64,000 nucleotides of DNA from Streptomyces flaveolus (lineage in GTDB: Bacteria > Actinomycetota > Actinomycetes > Streptomycetales > Streptomycetaceae): the NCBI RefSeq assembly GCF_000716535.1, contig NZ_JNWV01000004.1, forward strand, positions 248,001 to 312,000, written 5' to 3'. The notes beneath the pieces are model-generated. The model worked only from the letters and a program-made list of their open reading frames with translations. It did not search any database and had not been told where the DNA came from. Positions within the stretch are counted from its first letter, which is position 1. Every line of letters begins with the position of its first letter. Below are positions 8,218-17,478 of the stretch, piece by piece. Made by a program: the position numbers and the translations under genes.

Positions 8218-8223
8218 AGTATG
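8218..8223 (-). promoter_or_regulatory. Candidate -10 element of the chorismate mutase leader transcript
   Basis: On the minus strand CATACT is preceded by TGG (an extended -10) and followed after six bases by the ATG of the leader peptide at 8211. The -35 region is weak (ACCTCC at 17 bp). Confidence 0.5.
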
Positions 8224-8262
8224 CCACGGCGGCTTCCCTCGGAGGTCCCCCGGCCACCCCGT

Positions 8263-8268
8263 TAGAAT
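8263..8268 (+). promoter_or_regulatory. Candidate -10 element of guaA
   Basis: TAGAAT stands out in this GC-rich divergent region, 40 bp before the guaA GTG, and the ribosome-binding site AGAAGG (8297-8302) follows. No good -35 is visible. Confidence 0.4.
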
Positions 8269-8308
8269 CGGAGGCACAGGCCCCCGCCCGACCACCAGAA
8301 GGCACCCC

Positions 8309-9889
8309 GTGTCATCAGCGACCCAGTCTGCCGCCACTCCCGACACCGTCCTGGTCGTCGACTTCGGCGCGCAGTACGCCCAGCTCATCGCCCGACGCGT
8401 CCGCGAGGCGCGGGTCTACAGCGAGATCGTGCCCAGCACCATGCCGGTCGCCGAGATCCTCGCCAAGAACCCCGCGGCGATCATCCTCTCCGGCGGCCCC
8501 TCGTCCGTGTACGAGGAGGGCGCCCCCACCCTCGACCGCGAGATCTTCGAGGCCGGCGTCCCCGTCTTCGGCATGTGCTACGGCTTCCAGCTCATGGCGC
8601 AGGCCCTCGGCGGCACGGTCGACAACACCGGTGCCCGCGAGTACGGCCGTACGGACCTGCACGTCGCCAAGAACTCCTCCACCCTCTTCGAGGGCACCCC
8701 GGCCGAGCAGCACGTGTGGATGTCCCACGGTGACGCCTGCTCCGCCGCCCCCGAGGGCTTCGCGGTCACCGCGTCCACGGACGTCGTCCCGGTCGCCGCG
8801 TTCGAGAACGACGAGAAGAAGCTCTACGGCGTCCAGTACCACCCCGAGGTCATGCACTCCACGCACGGCCAGCAGGTGCTGGAGCACTTCCTTTACCGCG
8901 GTGCCGGCCTGGAGCCGAACTGGACCACCGGCAACGTCATCGATGAGCAGGTCGCGGCCATCCGCGAGCTGGTCGGCGACAAGCGCGCGATCTGCGGCCT
9001 GTCCGGCGGCGTGGACTCCGCCGTCGCCGCCGCCCTCGTCCAGAAGGCCATCGGCTCCCAGCTCACCTGCGTGTACGTCGACCACGGCCTGATGCGCAAG
9101 GGCGAGACCGAGCAGGTCGAGAAGGACTTCGTCGCGGCCACCGGCGTGCAGCTCAAGGTGGTCGACGCCGAGGAGCGCTTCCTCAAGGCGCTCGCCGGGG
9201 TCAGCGACCCCGAGGAGAAGCGGAAGATCATCGGCCGCGAGTTCATCCGCGTCTTCGAGCAGGCGCAGGCCGAGATCATCGCCGACGAGGGCCCGGCCGT
9301 GGAGTTCCTGGTCCAGGGCACCCTCTACCCGGACGTGGTCGAGTCCGGCGGTGGCACCGGCACCGCGAACATCAAGTCGCACCACAACGTCGGCGGCCTG
9401 CCCGAGGACCTCGAGTTCAAGCTCATCGAGCCGCTGCGCAAGCTGTTCAAGGACGAGGTCCGCATGGTCGGCCAGGAGCTGGGCCTGCCCGAGGAGATCG
9501 TCCAGCGCCAGCCCTTCCCGGGCCCGGGCCTCGGCATCCGCATCGTCGGCGAGGTCACCAAGGAGCGCCTCGACCTGCTGCGCGAGGCCGACGCCATCGC
9601 CCGCGAGGAGCTGACCGCGGCCGGCCTGGACCGCGACATCTGGCAGTGCCCGGTGGTCCTGCTCGCCGACGTCCGCAGCGTGGGCGTCCAGGGCGACGGC
9701 CGCACCTACGGCCACCCGATCGTCCTGCGCCCGGTCTCCTCCGAGGACGCGATGACGGCCGACTGGTCGCGGCTGCCGTACGACGTGCTGGCGAGGATCT
9801 CCACCCGCATCACCAACGAGGTCCGTGACGTCAACCGAGTCGTCCTCGACGTGACGAGCAAGCCGCCGGGCACGATCGAGTGGGAGTAG
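8309..9889 (+). CDS. guaA: GMP synthase (glutamine-hydrolysing)
   Basis: A 526-residue enzyme, the normal length for bacterial GuaA. It converts XMP to GMP using glutamine and ATP, the last step of de novo GMP synthesis. The N-terminal class I glutamine amidotransferase domain has its nucleophile in GMCYGFQLM (Cys90) and the triad His in YHPEV. The ATP-pyrophosphatase domain carries the P-loop [13 protein letters not shown], and the C-terminal dimerisation domain ends in GTIEWE. The start at GTG 8309 follows AGAAGG at good spacing; an upstream in-frame start would add 35 unrelated residues. It is divergent from the chorismate mutase leader. Confidence 0.97.
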   Translation: MSSATQSAATPDTVLVVDFGAQYAQLIARRVREARVYSEIVPSTMPVAEILAKNPAAIILSGGPSSVYEEGAPTLDREIFEAGVPVFGMCYGFQLMAQALGGTVDNTGAREYGRTDLHVAKNSSTLFEGTPAEQHVWMSHGDACSAAPEGFAVTASTDVVPVAAFENDEKKLYGVQYHPEVMHSTHGQQVLEHFLYRGAGLEPNWTTGNVIDEQVAAIRELVGDKRAICGLSGGVDSAVAAALVQKAIGSQLTCVYVDHGLMRKGETEQVEKDFVAATGVQLKVVDAEERFLKALAGVSDPEEKRKIIGREFIRVFEQAQAEIIADEGPAVEFLVQGTLYPDVVESGGGTGTANIKSHHNVGGLPEDLEFKLIEPLRKLFKDEVRMVGQELGLPEEIVQRQPFPGPGLGIRIVGEVTKERLDLLREADAIAREELTAAGLDRDIWQCPVVLLADVRSVGVQGDGRTYGHPIVLRPVSSEDAMTADWSRLPYDVLARISTRITNEVRDVNRVVLDVTSKPPGTIEWE

Positions 9890-9892
9890 TCC

Positions 9893-10369
9893 CTAGGCGC
9901 GCTTGAGCGTGCGCAGGGGCTCACCGGGCTTCCAGACCTGGGTGACCAGATACGTGTCGTCCTCGACGTAGGTCCGTACGACCTCCGTCAGCTCGGTGCG
10001 GAAGAGGTGGAACGGCTGCGGCGGTTCCACCTCTTTCACGTACGCGGCCCTGGCCCCGCCGTCCTCGACCTCGTACGCCCGGCCGCCGATCCGGACGTCG
10101 CCGCCGCCCATGTCCGTTCCCGCGCCCGGGTTGGCCTGGAGGGTGAACCGGGGGTCGCGGCGCAGGTCGAGGGCTTTCATCGAGCCCGGCATCATGCCGA
10201 GCCACAGCTCACCGCCCAGGAAACGGACCTCGATCCCGGAGGTGCGGGGCGAGCCGTCCTTGCGGAGGGTCGCGAGGACATGGTGCCGGTGGGCGCCGAA
10301 GCGCTCTTGCGCGGTCGCCGCCAGTGCGGGCGCGGCGGTCGTGAAGGCCGCCCAGTTCACAGGGGTCAT
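9893..10369 (-). CDS. Pyridoxamine 5'-phosphate oxidase family (FMN/F420-binding split barrel) protein
   Basis: A 158-residue split-barrel protein of the PNPOx-like/F420-binding superfamily. Recognisable features are HHVLATLRKDGSPRTSG near residue 30, the strand LWLGMMPGSMKALDLRRDPR, and a C-terminal QVWKPGEPLRTLKR segment. Actinobacterial members bind FMN, haem or cofactor F420 and include reductases of unknown substrate. It is convergent with guaA, three bases apart. The start at ATG 10369 is the first that yields the canonical N-terminus; the longer frame upstream is antisense to the aldolase gene. Confidence 0.8.
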   Translation of the reverse strand: MTPVNWAAFTTAAPALAATAQERFGAHRHHVLATLRKDGSPRTSGIEVRFLGGELWLGMMPGSMKALDLRRDPRFTLQANPGAGTDMGGGDVRIGGRAYEVEDGGARAAYVKEVEPPQPFHLFRTELTEVVRTYVEDDTYLVTQVWKPGEPLRTLKRA

Positions 10370-10507
10370 ACGGAGCACCCTCCCCGGCAATCCCGACATC
10401 TCCTGTCCGGTATGCGCAGCGCACGGCATCTTTACAGCACAGCTCTGCCTTTTTGCGCTGCCCGACGGTACCTTCCGGCCGTACCACAACCCCGAACGGG
10501 AGGATCC

Positions 10508-11302
10508 ATGCACGGGCCCACTCCGCCCCTGCCGCTGCCCACCGACCAGCTTCAGTTCGCCATGCCGCCGATGCACGACTCGGCCGAGGACGAACGCCAA
10601 CACCGCAAGGAGCGGCTCGCGGGCGCCCTGCGGATCTTCGGGCGGGCGGGGTTCGAGGACGGGGTGTCGGGCCACATCACCGTTCGGGACCCGGAGTTCA
10701 CCGACTGCTTCTGGGTCAACCCCTTCGGGATGTCGTTCAAGCACGTCACCGTCGGCGATCTCGTCCTCGCCAACCAGGACGGGCAGGTCGTCGAGGGCCG
10801 CTACCACGTCAACCAGGCCGCGTTCACCGTGCACGCCCAGGTGCACGCCGCCCGCCCCGACGTCGTCGCCGTCGCCCACTGCCACTCCGTGCACGGCCGC
10901 GCCCTCGCCGCCCTCGGCGACCTCATCGACCCCATCACCCAGGAGAGCTGCGCCTTCTACGAGGACCTCGCCCTGTACGACGCCTACACCGGCGTCACCG
11001 TGGACGCCGAGGAGGGCCGCCGGATCGCCACCGCGCTCGGCTCCCGCAAGGCCCTCGTACTGCGCAACCACGGGCTGCTCACCGTCGGCGACTCGGTGGA
11101 CGCGGCCGCCTGGTGGTTCCTGTCCCTGGACCGGTCCTGCCAGGTGCAGCTCCTGGCCAGGGCGGCGGGCCGGCCGGTGCTCATCGACCACAAGCTCGCC
11201 GTCGCCACCCGCGAACAGCTCGGCGGCGACCTCGTGGCCTGGATCAACTACCAGCCCCTGTGGCAGCACATCAGCCGCAGCGAGCCGGACCTGCTCGGCT
11301 GA
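10508..11302 (+). CDS. Class II aldolase/adducin family protein
   Basis: A 264-residue protein of the AraD-like aldolase fold. The metal-binding His residues are in VAHCHSVHG (near residue 122) and in LRNHGLLTVG near residue 185; FWVNPFGMSF and a catalytic-loop-like acidic segment are also present. Family members are Zn-dependent aldolases or epimerases acting on phosphorylated sugars, or decarboxylases/dehydratases; the substrate here is unknown. GGAGG precedes the ATG at 10508. It is divergent from the split-barrel gene with 138 bp between starts. No sugar catabolic genes are adjacent. Confidence 0.86.
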   Translation: MHGPTPPLPLPTDQLQFAMPPMHDSAEDERQHRKERLAGALRIFGRAGFEDGVSGHITVRDPEFTDCFWVNPFGMSFKHVTVGDLVLANQDGQVVEGRYHVNQAAFTVHAQVHAARPDVVAVAHCHSVHGRALAALGDLIDPITQESCAFYEDLALYDAYTGVTVDAEEGRRIATALGSRKALVLRNHGLLTVGDSVDAAAWWFLSLDRSCQVQLLARAAGRPVLIDHKLAVATREQLGGDLVAWINYQPLWQHISRSEPDLLG

Positions 11303-11450
11303 CGTACCGCGGCGGTGCCGTCCGGGGCCGGTCCGCCGCCGGGTCAACACGGCGGTACCGGCTTCACCCCCGGTGACCCGGCCCCGGCGCCCCGCAGGGC
11401 CCGGCGTAGGGCACAATTCGCTGTCATCACGGGGGAGTTGCCCGGCCGTC

Positions 11451-12791
11451 ATGCCCACCACGGGTGCCGGTGGCCGGATCGGCAGGTCGCGGGGAAGGCG
11501 GGCGTCGGACGTGGCGGTGCAGGAGGCGAGAGGGCACACGGATGCCGAGGGCGTCCACGAGGGCGGCTGCGCCTGCGGGGACTGTCCGCACGGCGCCCGC
11601 GAGGGACACCGGCGGGCCGTCGCCGCGTTCCTGCGCCGGCGCGACGAGTTCGCCGCCGGCCGGGGACTGCCGGCGGCCGTGGCCCACTCGGCCTCCGCGT
11701 CCCGTCAGTGGGTCTCCGAGGAACTGACCCAGCGGGCCGAGGCCGTCGCCGAACAGAGCAGGGCCGAGGGCGCGGTCCGGCTGGCCCGGCTGTGGCTGCG
11801 GACGGTGTACGCGGTGTGGGGCGCGGTCACCGCGCTGCTGCTGGTCGAGGCGCTCACCGCGATCGGCGCGGGCTGGACCGGCGCCCGCACCGCGGCCCTG
11901 CTCGCCGCGCTCGCCGTCGCCGCCGCGCTCACCGCCGCCTGCTTCTTCCACCGGGCGCGCGGCGGAGCGCTCGCACCGGTGATCGGCGAGGACAACCGCG
12001 TCTCCACCTCCCGCGCCGTCGCCGCCTGCTGGGTCCTGTTCGTCGCGTACGCCGTTCTGCTGCTGGCCGCCCGCCTGGCCGCCGCCTCCGACCACGCCGA
12101 ACGCGACGCGCTGCTCTCCGGCCTCGACCTGGCGCGCGGCGCGGGCGTGGTGACCGTCCTCGCCGTGGTGTGCGGCGTCGCCGTCCTCGTCCGCCGGGTC
12201 GTGGGCGTGCGCATCCTCGCCCAGCGGCTGCAGAAGATCCCCGCCCACCGTCCGCGCGCCGCCGACCTGCTCACCGACGACTCCGGCCGGGGCGCCTTCA
12301 CCGACATCCAGTACGTCGTCATCAGCGCCGTCGCCCTGCTGTTCGCCGCCGTACGACTGGCCCGCCGCCCCGACCAACTGCCCGACCTGCCCTGGGGCCT
12401 GGGCGTGATCGTACTGATCTCGGCCGCGACCTACCTGGCCGGCAAGTACGCCGAGGGCGGCCGGCCGGTGATCCTCTCGGTGGTCCGCGCCCGCGAACCC
12501 GGCGACCTCGACGGCCCGATCCGCACCGGCGACGACATCGAGATCCGCGGCAGCGGATTCGTCCCGCCCGGCGCCCAGAGCGCCGACCGGCTCTCCCGCA
12601 TGGTCGTCCGCATCGGCGCGGTCGACGTCCACGTCCCCCTGGTCCCGGTCACGGGCGGCTTCCGCAACCCCACGGACAACGCCCTGACCGTGCCCGTGCC
12701 GGCCGAGGTGGAGCCCGGTGCGGTGGAGGTGCAGGTGGTGACCGCGGCCGGGGTGGCGACGAACCGGTGCGTCGTGCAGGTGACGGAGTGA
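11451..12791 (+). CDS. Multi-spanning membrane protein with C-terminal IPT/TIG-like domain
   Basis: A protein of about 446 residues with no recognised family name. The N-terminal 100 residues are soluble and include a small Cys motif (GGCACGDCPHG). At least four hydrophobic helices follow (roughly 125-175, 195-215, 240-265, 300-345). The last 100 residues start PVILSVVRA, include GDDIEIRGSGF and end VATNRCVVQV, which fits an IPT/TIG immunoglobulin-like fold. The start is uncertain: ATG 11451 has GGGGGAG 13 bp upstream, and GTG 11511 is an alternative. The stop codon lies inside a tandem repeat. It might belong with the CHAT operon 195 bp downstream, but nothing proves this. Confidence 0.7.
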   Translation: MPTTGAGGRIGRSRGRRASDVAVQEARGHTDAEGVHEGGCACGDCPHGAREGHRRAVAAFLRRRDEFAAGRGLPAAVAHSASASRQWVSEELTQRAEAVAEQSRAEGAVRLARLWLRTVYAVWGAVTALLLVEALTAIGAGWTGARTAALLAALAVAAALTAACFFHRARGGALAPVIGEDNRVSTSRAVAACWVLFVAYAVLLLAARLAAASDHAERDALLSGLDLARGAGVVTVLAVVCGVAVLVRRVVGVRILAQRLQKIPAHRPRAADLLTDDSGRGAFTDIQYVVISAVALLFAAVRLARRPDQLPDLPWGLGVIVLISAATYLAGKYAEGGRPVILSVVRAREPGDLDGPIRTGDDIEIRGSGFVPPGAQSADRLSRMVVRIGAVDVHVPLVPVTGGFRNPTDNALTVPVPAEVEPGAVEVQVVTAAGVATNRCVVQVTE

Positions 12792-12876
12792 AACGGGTGG
12801 GGGAGCGAAAGGGTGGGGGAGCGCAACGGGTGGGGGAGTGAACGGGTGACGGAGTGATCGGGTGAGGGAGTGAACG
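12785..12876. repeat. Tandem 16-17-bp repeat spanning a stop codon
   Basis: Five near-identical units of the form GGAGYGAACGGGTGNG (12785, 12802, 12818, 12835, 12851) plus a partial sixth unit. The first unit contains the last codon and TGA of the membrane protein gene, so the end of the gene has been reduplicated downstream. Confidence 0.9.
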
Positions 12877-12985
12877 TCGCGTCGGCGGACGGGGTTTCGG
12901 GCTTTCACCCGGCTCCTGCCGTGATCCTCGATACAGTTGCCGCCAACCGCGCCCGGCGACACGGAAGCGGTTGGGGGGTACGGGG

Positions 12986-15900
12986 ATGCCGGAACTGAGC
13001 GCGCGGATACGCGCTGCCATCCGTGCGGCGATGTCCGAACCGGACGCGCTGAGGCTGTGGTCGTTCGTCGCACCGGCGGAGGTGCTGGCCCCGGAGACCC
13101 ACCGCAACATCGCGACGCACGTCTTCGACCACCGTGACCGGCTCACCCCGGCGCACGCCGCCGCGGACCCGGACGTCCTCGACGTCGTGTACCTGGCGGC
13201 CGCCTACTACCTGGAACGCGCGCGGCATCTGCCCGAAGGGGAGAGCTGGGACGGTCACGCGTGCACCTTCCTCCTCCGGATCGTGCACGCGGTGCGCCCC
13301 GCCGCCGTCCCGCAGCCGCTGCGGGACGCCTTCGCCGAGCACCCGCCGGGGGACGTGCCGCCGTACGAGACCGTGCACGCCGTGGGCAGGGCGCTGCTCG
13401 CCGCCGGCACCGGCGAGAAGGACCCGGACGCGGTCCTGGTGGCCGGCGCGCTCCTGGCGCACGCCTGGGAAGAAGCCCGCGGCGGGGAGTCCGGGCCGCA
13501 CATCGCCTACGGCTTCGGCACCGGCCTCCTCGCGATGTCCGACCTCGGCGTCGGACCGGAGGACGCGCGAGCGCGCGGGATCGGCCTCATGCGCCTGGCC
13601 CTCGCCGAACTGCCCGCCGACGACCAGTTCCGTGACGCGATGCTGGCCGGCCTCGCGTCGGCGCTGGCCAAGGCGCCGCCCCGGACGCCGGACGAGGGAA
13701 GCCCGGCGGCCGAGGTGACCGCGTACATGCGGGACGGCGGCCCGGAACGCCTCGACGCGGCCATCGACCGGCTGCGCACGGCCCTGGCCACGTCCGCGAC
13801 CCGGGAACCGGAGCGCAGCCTGCGCCGTGCCGAACTGGGGCAGGTGCTGCGGATGCGGTTCGAGAGCACGGGCGAGCTGACCGACCTGGACGCCTCGGTC
13901 ACCGAACTGCGGGCCGCGCTCGCGAGCGAGGCACTGGACGCCGAGAGCCGGGCGTCGGTCGCCTCCTTCCTCGGCCTCGCCCAGCTCGACCGGTACGTCC
14001 ACTCCCACGACCCCGCCGACCTCGACGCGGCCACGAGCGCCGTCCGGGACGGCTGCGACCCCGCCCTGGCCGCCTCGCCGGCCCACCCCCAGCGGCTGAC
14101 CAACCTGGCCGCCGTCCTCACCGCCCGGTTCGACCGGTACGAGCGCGAGGCCGACCTCGACGAGGCCGTGGAGCACCTGACCTTCGCCGTGACCGCCACG
14201 CCGCCGGCCCAGCACGACCACCTCGTGATGGCGGTCAAGCTGGCCGTCGCCCTGCGCAGACGGGGCACGCACCGGCAGCGGCCCGCGGATCTGAGCCGCG
14301 CCGAGGTCATCCTGCGCCGCATCGCGGACGGCTCCCCGGGCACCGGACCCACCCGGCAGCTCGCGCGCATGGAGCTGGCCCACCTGCTGGCGGAGTGGAG
14401 CGCGCTCTTCGGCGACGAACGGGACATCGCCGACGCCATCGACCAGTACCGCGCCACCGCCCTCACGCCCACCGAGGACATCCGCACCCGCCTGCGCTGC
14501 GCCTACGGGTGGGGCATCCACGCGGTCACGCTGGGCGCCCTGGACCTCGCCCGCGAGGGCTTCCGCCTGGCGCTGACCGAACTGCTGCCCAAGCTGACCG
14601 GTCCGGCGCTGGGCCGGGAGTCGCAGGAGACCCGGCTGCGCGAGGTGTCCTCCCTGGCCACCGTCGCGGCCACCGCCTCCGTCATGGCCGAACGGCCCCA
14701 GGAAGCACTCGTCCGGCTGGAACAGGGGCGCGGTGTCCTGCTGGCCCAGGCCCTGCGGCTGCGCGGCCGGCACGACGACCTCGCCGCCGCCTCGCCCGCA
14801 CTCGCCGAACGCTTCGAACGGGTCTGTGCCGAGCTGGTCGCACGGCAGCGCGGCCCCGAGCAACGCAAAGCGGCGGCGGCCGAGTTCGACCAGGTCGTCA
14901 GGGACATCCGCGCCCTGGACAAGTGGGAGGACTTCCAGGAGCCGCTCGGCTGGGAACGGCTGAGCGAGGCCGCGGCGGACGGACCCGTGGCCGTGATCAA
15001 CGTGTCCGCGTGGGGCTGCTTCGTGCTGCTCCTGACCCGGCCGCCCGGCGGACCCGGCCGCGTGGACGTGCTGCCGCTCGACGTCACCCAGGACGAGATC
15101 GGCCGGCGCGCCGGCGTCTTCCGCACCGCCGTGACCCGGCTCCGCGAGGCGACGGGCCGTGAGCGCCTGCGAGGGGACAGGGAGCTGAAGGACACGCTGC
15201 GCTGGCTCGGGACCCACCTCGTGCGTCCCGTCCTCGCCCACCTGGGCCTGGCCGGACCGGCGGACCCCGGCACGCCCCTGCCCCGGCTGTGGTGGTGCCC
15301 GACCGGGGTGCTGTCCCTCCTCCCGCTGCACGCCGCCGTGCTGGAGGAGGGGCCCGACGGACCGGTGTACACCCACGACCGGGTCGTCTCCTCGTTCACC
15401 CCCACCCTGGGTGCCCTGCTGCACGCCCGCTCGCTGCCCACCGGCGAGCACCCCGCCTCCCTCCTGGCCGTGGCCGTGGACGCCGGCGGGGCGCATCCCC
15501 CGCTGGCCGCCCTGGACGACGAGCTGGCCGTCATCGGTGAACTGCCCGGCCGCCGGGACGTGCTGCGCGGCACCGAGGCCACACCCCGGGCGGTACTGGC
15601 CGCGCTGCGCGGACACACCCACGCCCACCTGGCCTGCCACGGCGTACGGGACCCCGGGGACCCAGCGCGCAGCCGGCTGCTCCTGCACGGCGGGGAACTC
15701 ACCCTGCGCGAACTGGCGGGGGAGCGGCTCACGGACGCCCGGTTCGCCTACCTCTCCGCCTGCCACAGCGCCGCACCCGGCGAGGAACTGGCCGACGAGG
15801 TCATCTCGGTGGCCTCCGCCTTCCAGCTCTGCGGCTACCGGCAGGTGATCGGAAGCCTGTGGACCGTCGACGACCGGATGGGCCCCCTGCTCGCCGGAGA

Positions 15901-16036
15901 GGTCTACCGCCATCTCGCCGCCCCCGGCACCCCGCCCGCCGCCGTCGCCCTGCACCGGGCCATCGGCGTGCTGCGAGGCCACCGCCGCTACCGCGATCCG
16001 CTGTTCTGGGGCTCGGTCATTCACCACGGAGTATGA
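12986..16036 (+). CDS. TPR-like repeat protein with C-terminal CHAT protease domain
   Basis: A 1016-residue soluble protein. Residues about 230-560 hold repeated helical units of the type LDAAIDRLRTAL, LDASVTELRAAL and LDEAVEHLTFAV, which are TPR-like and typical of CHAT proteins. The C-terminal third (about 650-1016) is the caspase-like CHAT domain. The catalytic dyad is intact: His885 in HLACHG and Cys926 in LSACHS, followed by IGSLWTVDD and a final DPLFWGSVIHHG. The ATG at 12986 has GGGGGG at good spacing. Two small genes follow without gaps. CHAT enzymes are cysteine proteases known from bacterial immunity and programmed death; the target here is unknown. Confidence 0.88.
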   Translation: MPELSARIRAAIRAAMSEPDALRLWSFVAPAEVLAPETHRNIATHVFDHRDRLTPAHAAADPDVLDVVYLAAAYYLERARHLPEGESWDGHACTFLLRIVHAVRPAAVPQPLRDAFAEHPPGDVPPYETVHAVGRALLAAGTGEKDPDAVLVAGALLAHAWEEARGGESGPHIAYGFGTGLLAMSDLGVGPEDARARGIGLMRLALAELPADDQFRDAMLAGLASALAKAPPRTPDEGSPAAEVTAYMRDGGPERLDAAIDRLRTALATSATREPERSLRRAELGQVLRMRFESTGELTDLDASVTELRAALASEALDAESRASVASFLGLAQLDRYVHSHDPADLDAATSAVRDGCDPALAASPAHPQRLTNLAAVLTARFDRYEREADLDEAVEHLTFAVTATPPAQHDHLVMAVKLAVALRRRGTHRQRPADLSRAEVILRRIADGSPGTGPTRQLARMELAHLLAEWSALFGDERDIADAIDQYRATALTPTEDIRTRLRCAYGWGIHAVTLGALDLAREGFRLALTELLPKLTGPALGRESQETRLREVSSLATVAATASVMAERPQEALVRLEQGRGVLLAQALRLRGRHDDLAAASPALAERFERVCAELVARQRGPEQRKAAAAEFDQVVRDIRALDKWEDFQEPLGWERLSEAAADGPVAVINVSAWGCFVLLLTRPPGGPGRVDVLPLDVTQDEIGRRAGVFRTAVTRLREATGRERLRGDRELKDTLRWLGTHLVRPVLAHLGLAGPADPGTPLPRLWWCPTGVLSLLPLHAAVLEEGPDGPVYTHDRVVSSFTPTLGALLHARSLPTGEHPASLLAVAVDAGGAHPPLAALDDELAVIGELPGRRDVLRGTEATPRAVLAALRGHTHAHLACHGVRDPGDPARSRLLLHGGELTLRELAGERLTDARFAYLSACHSAAPGEELADEVISVASAFQLCGYRQVIGSLWTVDDRMGPLLAGEVYRHLAAPGTPPAAVALHRAIGVLRGHRRYRDPLFWGSVIHHGV

Positions 16037-16047
16037 GGAGTTGCCCG

Positions 16048-16413
16048 GTGGACGACGAACGCAGACTCCGCGCCGGCTTCTGCGCCGCGCTCGAATGGCT
16101 GCCCGAGGAGCAGGAAGGAGCCGCACTGCGCGCCGCCGTGCGGTCCGTGCTCGACGGCACGGCTACGGTGCGACAGGCGATCGACGCCCTGGGCGTACCG
16201 GAGCACGTCCTGACCGGCCCCGAGAGCGCCGTACGCGGATGGGAACCAGGTGACTCCCTCCTCCCCGGTGCCGTGCCCCGCGCCGGTGGCGAGGTCTACC
16301 GCTGCCCCGAAGGCTGGTGCGGTCTGAACGAGCCCCGGCGGCCGAGCGGCACCATCCCGGCAGGCGGACGCTGCTGGTTGCACGACCTGCCGCTGCGCGT
16401 CGTGGAGGCATGA
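16048..16413 (+). CDS. Small CHAT-operon protein with Cys/His metal-binding-like motif
   Basis: A 121-residue protein without a family match I can name. The N-terminal 60 residues are helical (RAGFCAALEWLPEEQEGAAL). The C-terminus carries C86-x4-C91-x17-C109-x2-H112, which looks like a small zinc site, with Pro/Gly-rich spacing. GAGGAG at 16035-16040 supports the GTG at 16048; the ATG at 16033 overlapping the upstream TGA is the alternative. It lies between the CHAT protease and the membrane protein genes, with gaps of 11 and 3 bp, so it is almost certainly co-translated with both. An adaptor or protease-substrate role is possible but is inference. Confidence 0.75.
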   Translation: MDDERRLRAGFCAALEWLPEEQEGAALRAAVRSVLDGTATVRQAIDALGVPEHVLTGPESAVRGWEPGDSLLPGAVPRAGGEVYRCPEGWCGLNEPRRPSGTIPAGGRCWLHDLPLRVVEA

Positions 16414-16416
16414 CCG

Positions 16417-17325
16417 GTGGCCCCGGTCCTCGACGGACTCGGCGAGAAGCTGGCCGAGAAGTGGCTGACCGCGCTGGCGGCCCCCGGCCTGCTGTTCGTG
16501 GGAGCCACCGCCACCGGCGCCGTCCTCGGCCACGCCCACGCACTCGACTGGTCCCTGCTCCGCAGGCGCGTCGGCCACTGGGCCACCACAGCGGGGCACT
16601 GGCCCACCGGCGAACAGCTCGCCGCCGCGGCGGTCCTCGTCCTCGCCGCCGTGGCCGTCGGCACGCTGGTACGGATCTGCGGCGACGGCGCCGTACGGAT
16701 CTGGACGGGGGACTGGCCCCGCCCGCTCCGCCCCCTGGCCCACCGGCTGACCGCCCGCCGGGCACGCCACTGGGACGACCTCCAGCAAGACATCGACCGG
16801 CTGCGCACCACCCGTCCGGCCCGCGACCGGACAACGGACGTCCGGCAGAAGATCGACGCGTTGACCGTCCGCCGTGACCACATCGCGCTCGCGCGGCCGG
16901 CACGCCCCACCTACACCGGCGACCGGCTCGCGGCCACCGTCGTCCGCGTGGACGCCCAGTACGGCATCGACCTCGCCGCCTGCTGGCCCCGGCTGTGGAT
17001 GGTGCTGCCGGAGGACGTCCGGACCGAGCTGCGCACCGTCCGGGCCCGCTTCGACACCGCCGTCATGGGCTCCGCCTGGGCCGCCTGCTATGCCGTGCTC
17101 GGGTGCTTCTGGTGGCCGGCCGCCGTGGCTGCCGTCGTGACGGGTCTCCTGGCGCGTCAGCGGGTGCCGCAGGCCGCGGCGGCACTGGCCGAGCACGTGG
17201 AGTCCGCGGTCGACGTCCACCTGCGACGACTGGCGGAGGAGATCGGGCTGACCGGACCGACCGACGGGCCGCCCGACCGCCGCCTGGGTCTCGCCCTGAA
17301 CCGCATCGCCCGCAAGGCCACGTGA
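16417..17325 (+). CDS. CHAT-operon membrane protein
   Basis: A 302-residue protein starting at GTG 16417, eight bases after GGAGG. Hydrophobic segments lie at about 18-40, 66-88 and 217-250 (the last long enough for two passes). Between them is a soluble, Arg-rich helical region of about 120 residues with coiled-coil character (HWDDLQQDIDRLRTT). I do not recognise the family. It is the last gene of the three-gene CHAT operon. If the operon works like known CHAT protease modules, a membrane protein beside the protease is a natural effector or substrate candidate, but no gasdermin or pore-forming signature can be seen. Confidence 0.72.
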   Translation: MAPVLDGLGEKLAEKWLTALAAPGLLFVGATATGAVLGHAHALDWSLLRRRVGHWATTAGHWPTGEQLAAAAVLVLAAVAVGTLVRICGDGAVRIWTGDWPRPLRPLAHRLTARRARHWDDLQQDIDRLRTTRPARDRTTDVRQKIDALTVRRDHIALARPARPTYTGDRLAATVVRVDAQYGIDLAACWPRLWMVLPEDVRTELRTVRARFDTAVMGSAWAACYAVLGCFWWPAAVAAVVTGLLARQRVPQAAAALAEHVESAVDVHLRRLAEEIGLTGPTDGPPDRRLGLALNRIARKAT

Positions 17326-17478
17326 GGCCCGTGAGAGGCTCACGGGAACACCGCCCCCACCGTTCACGTGGACGCCCAAAATCCGGAAAATCGTTCAGGA
17401 CAGGATTGAACGGGCTCCTTTCGTCATACGTATGGTCACGTGAGAGGTGCTTCGTCGGGCGAGAGGCGGCTGGCAGCG

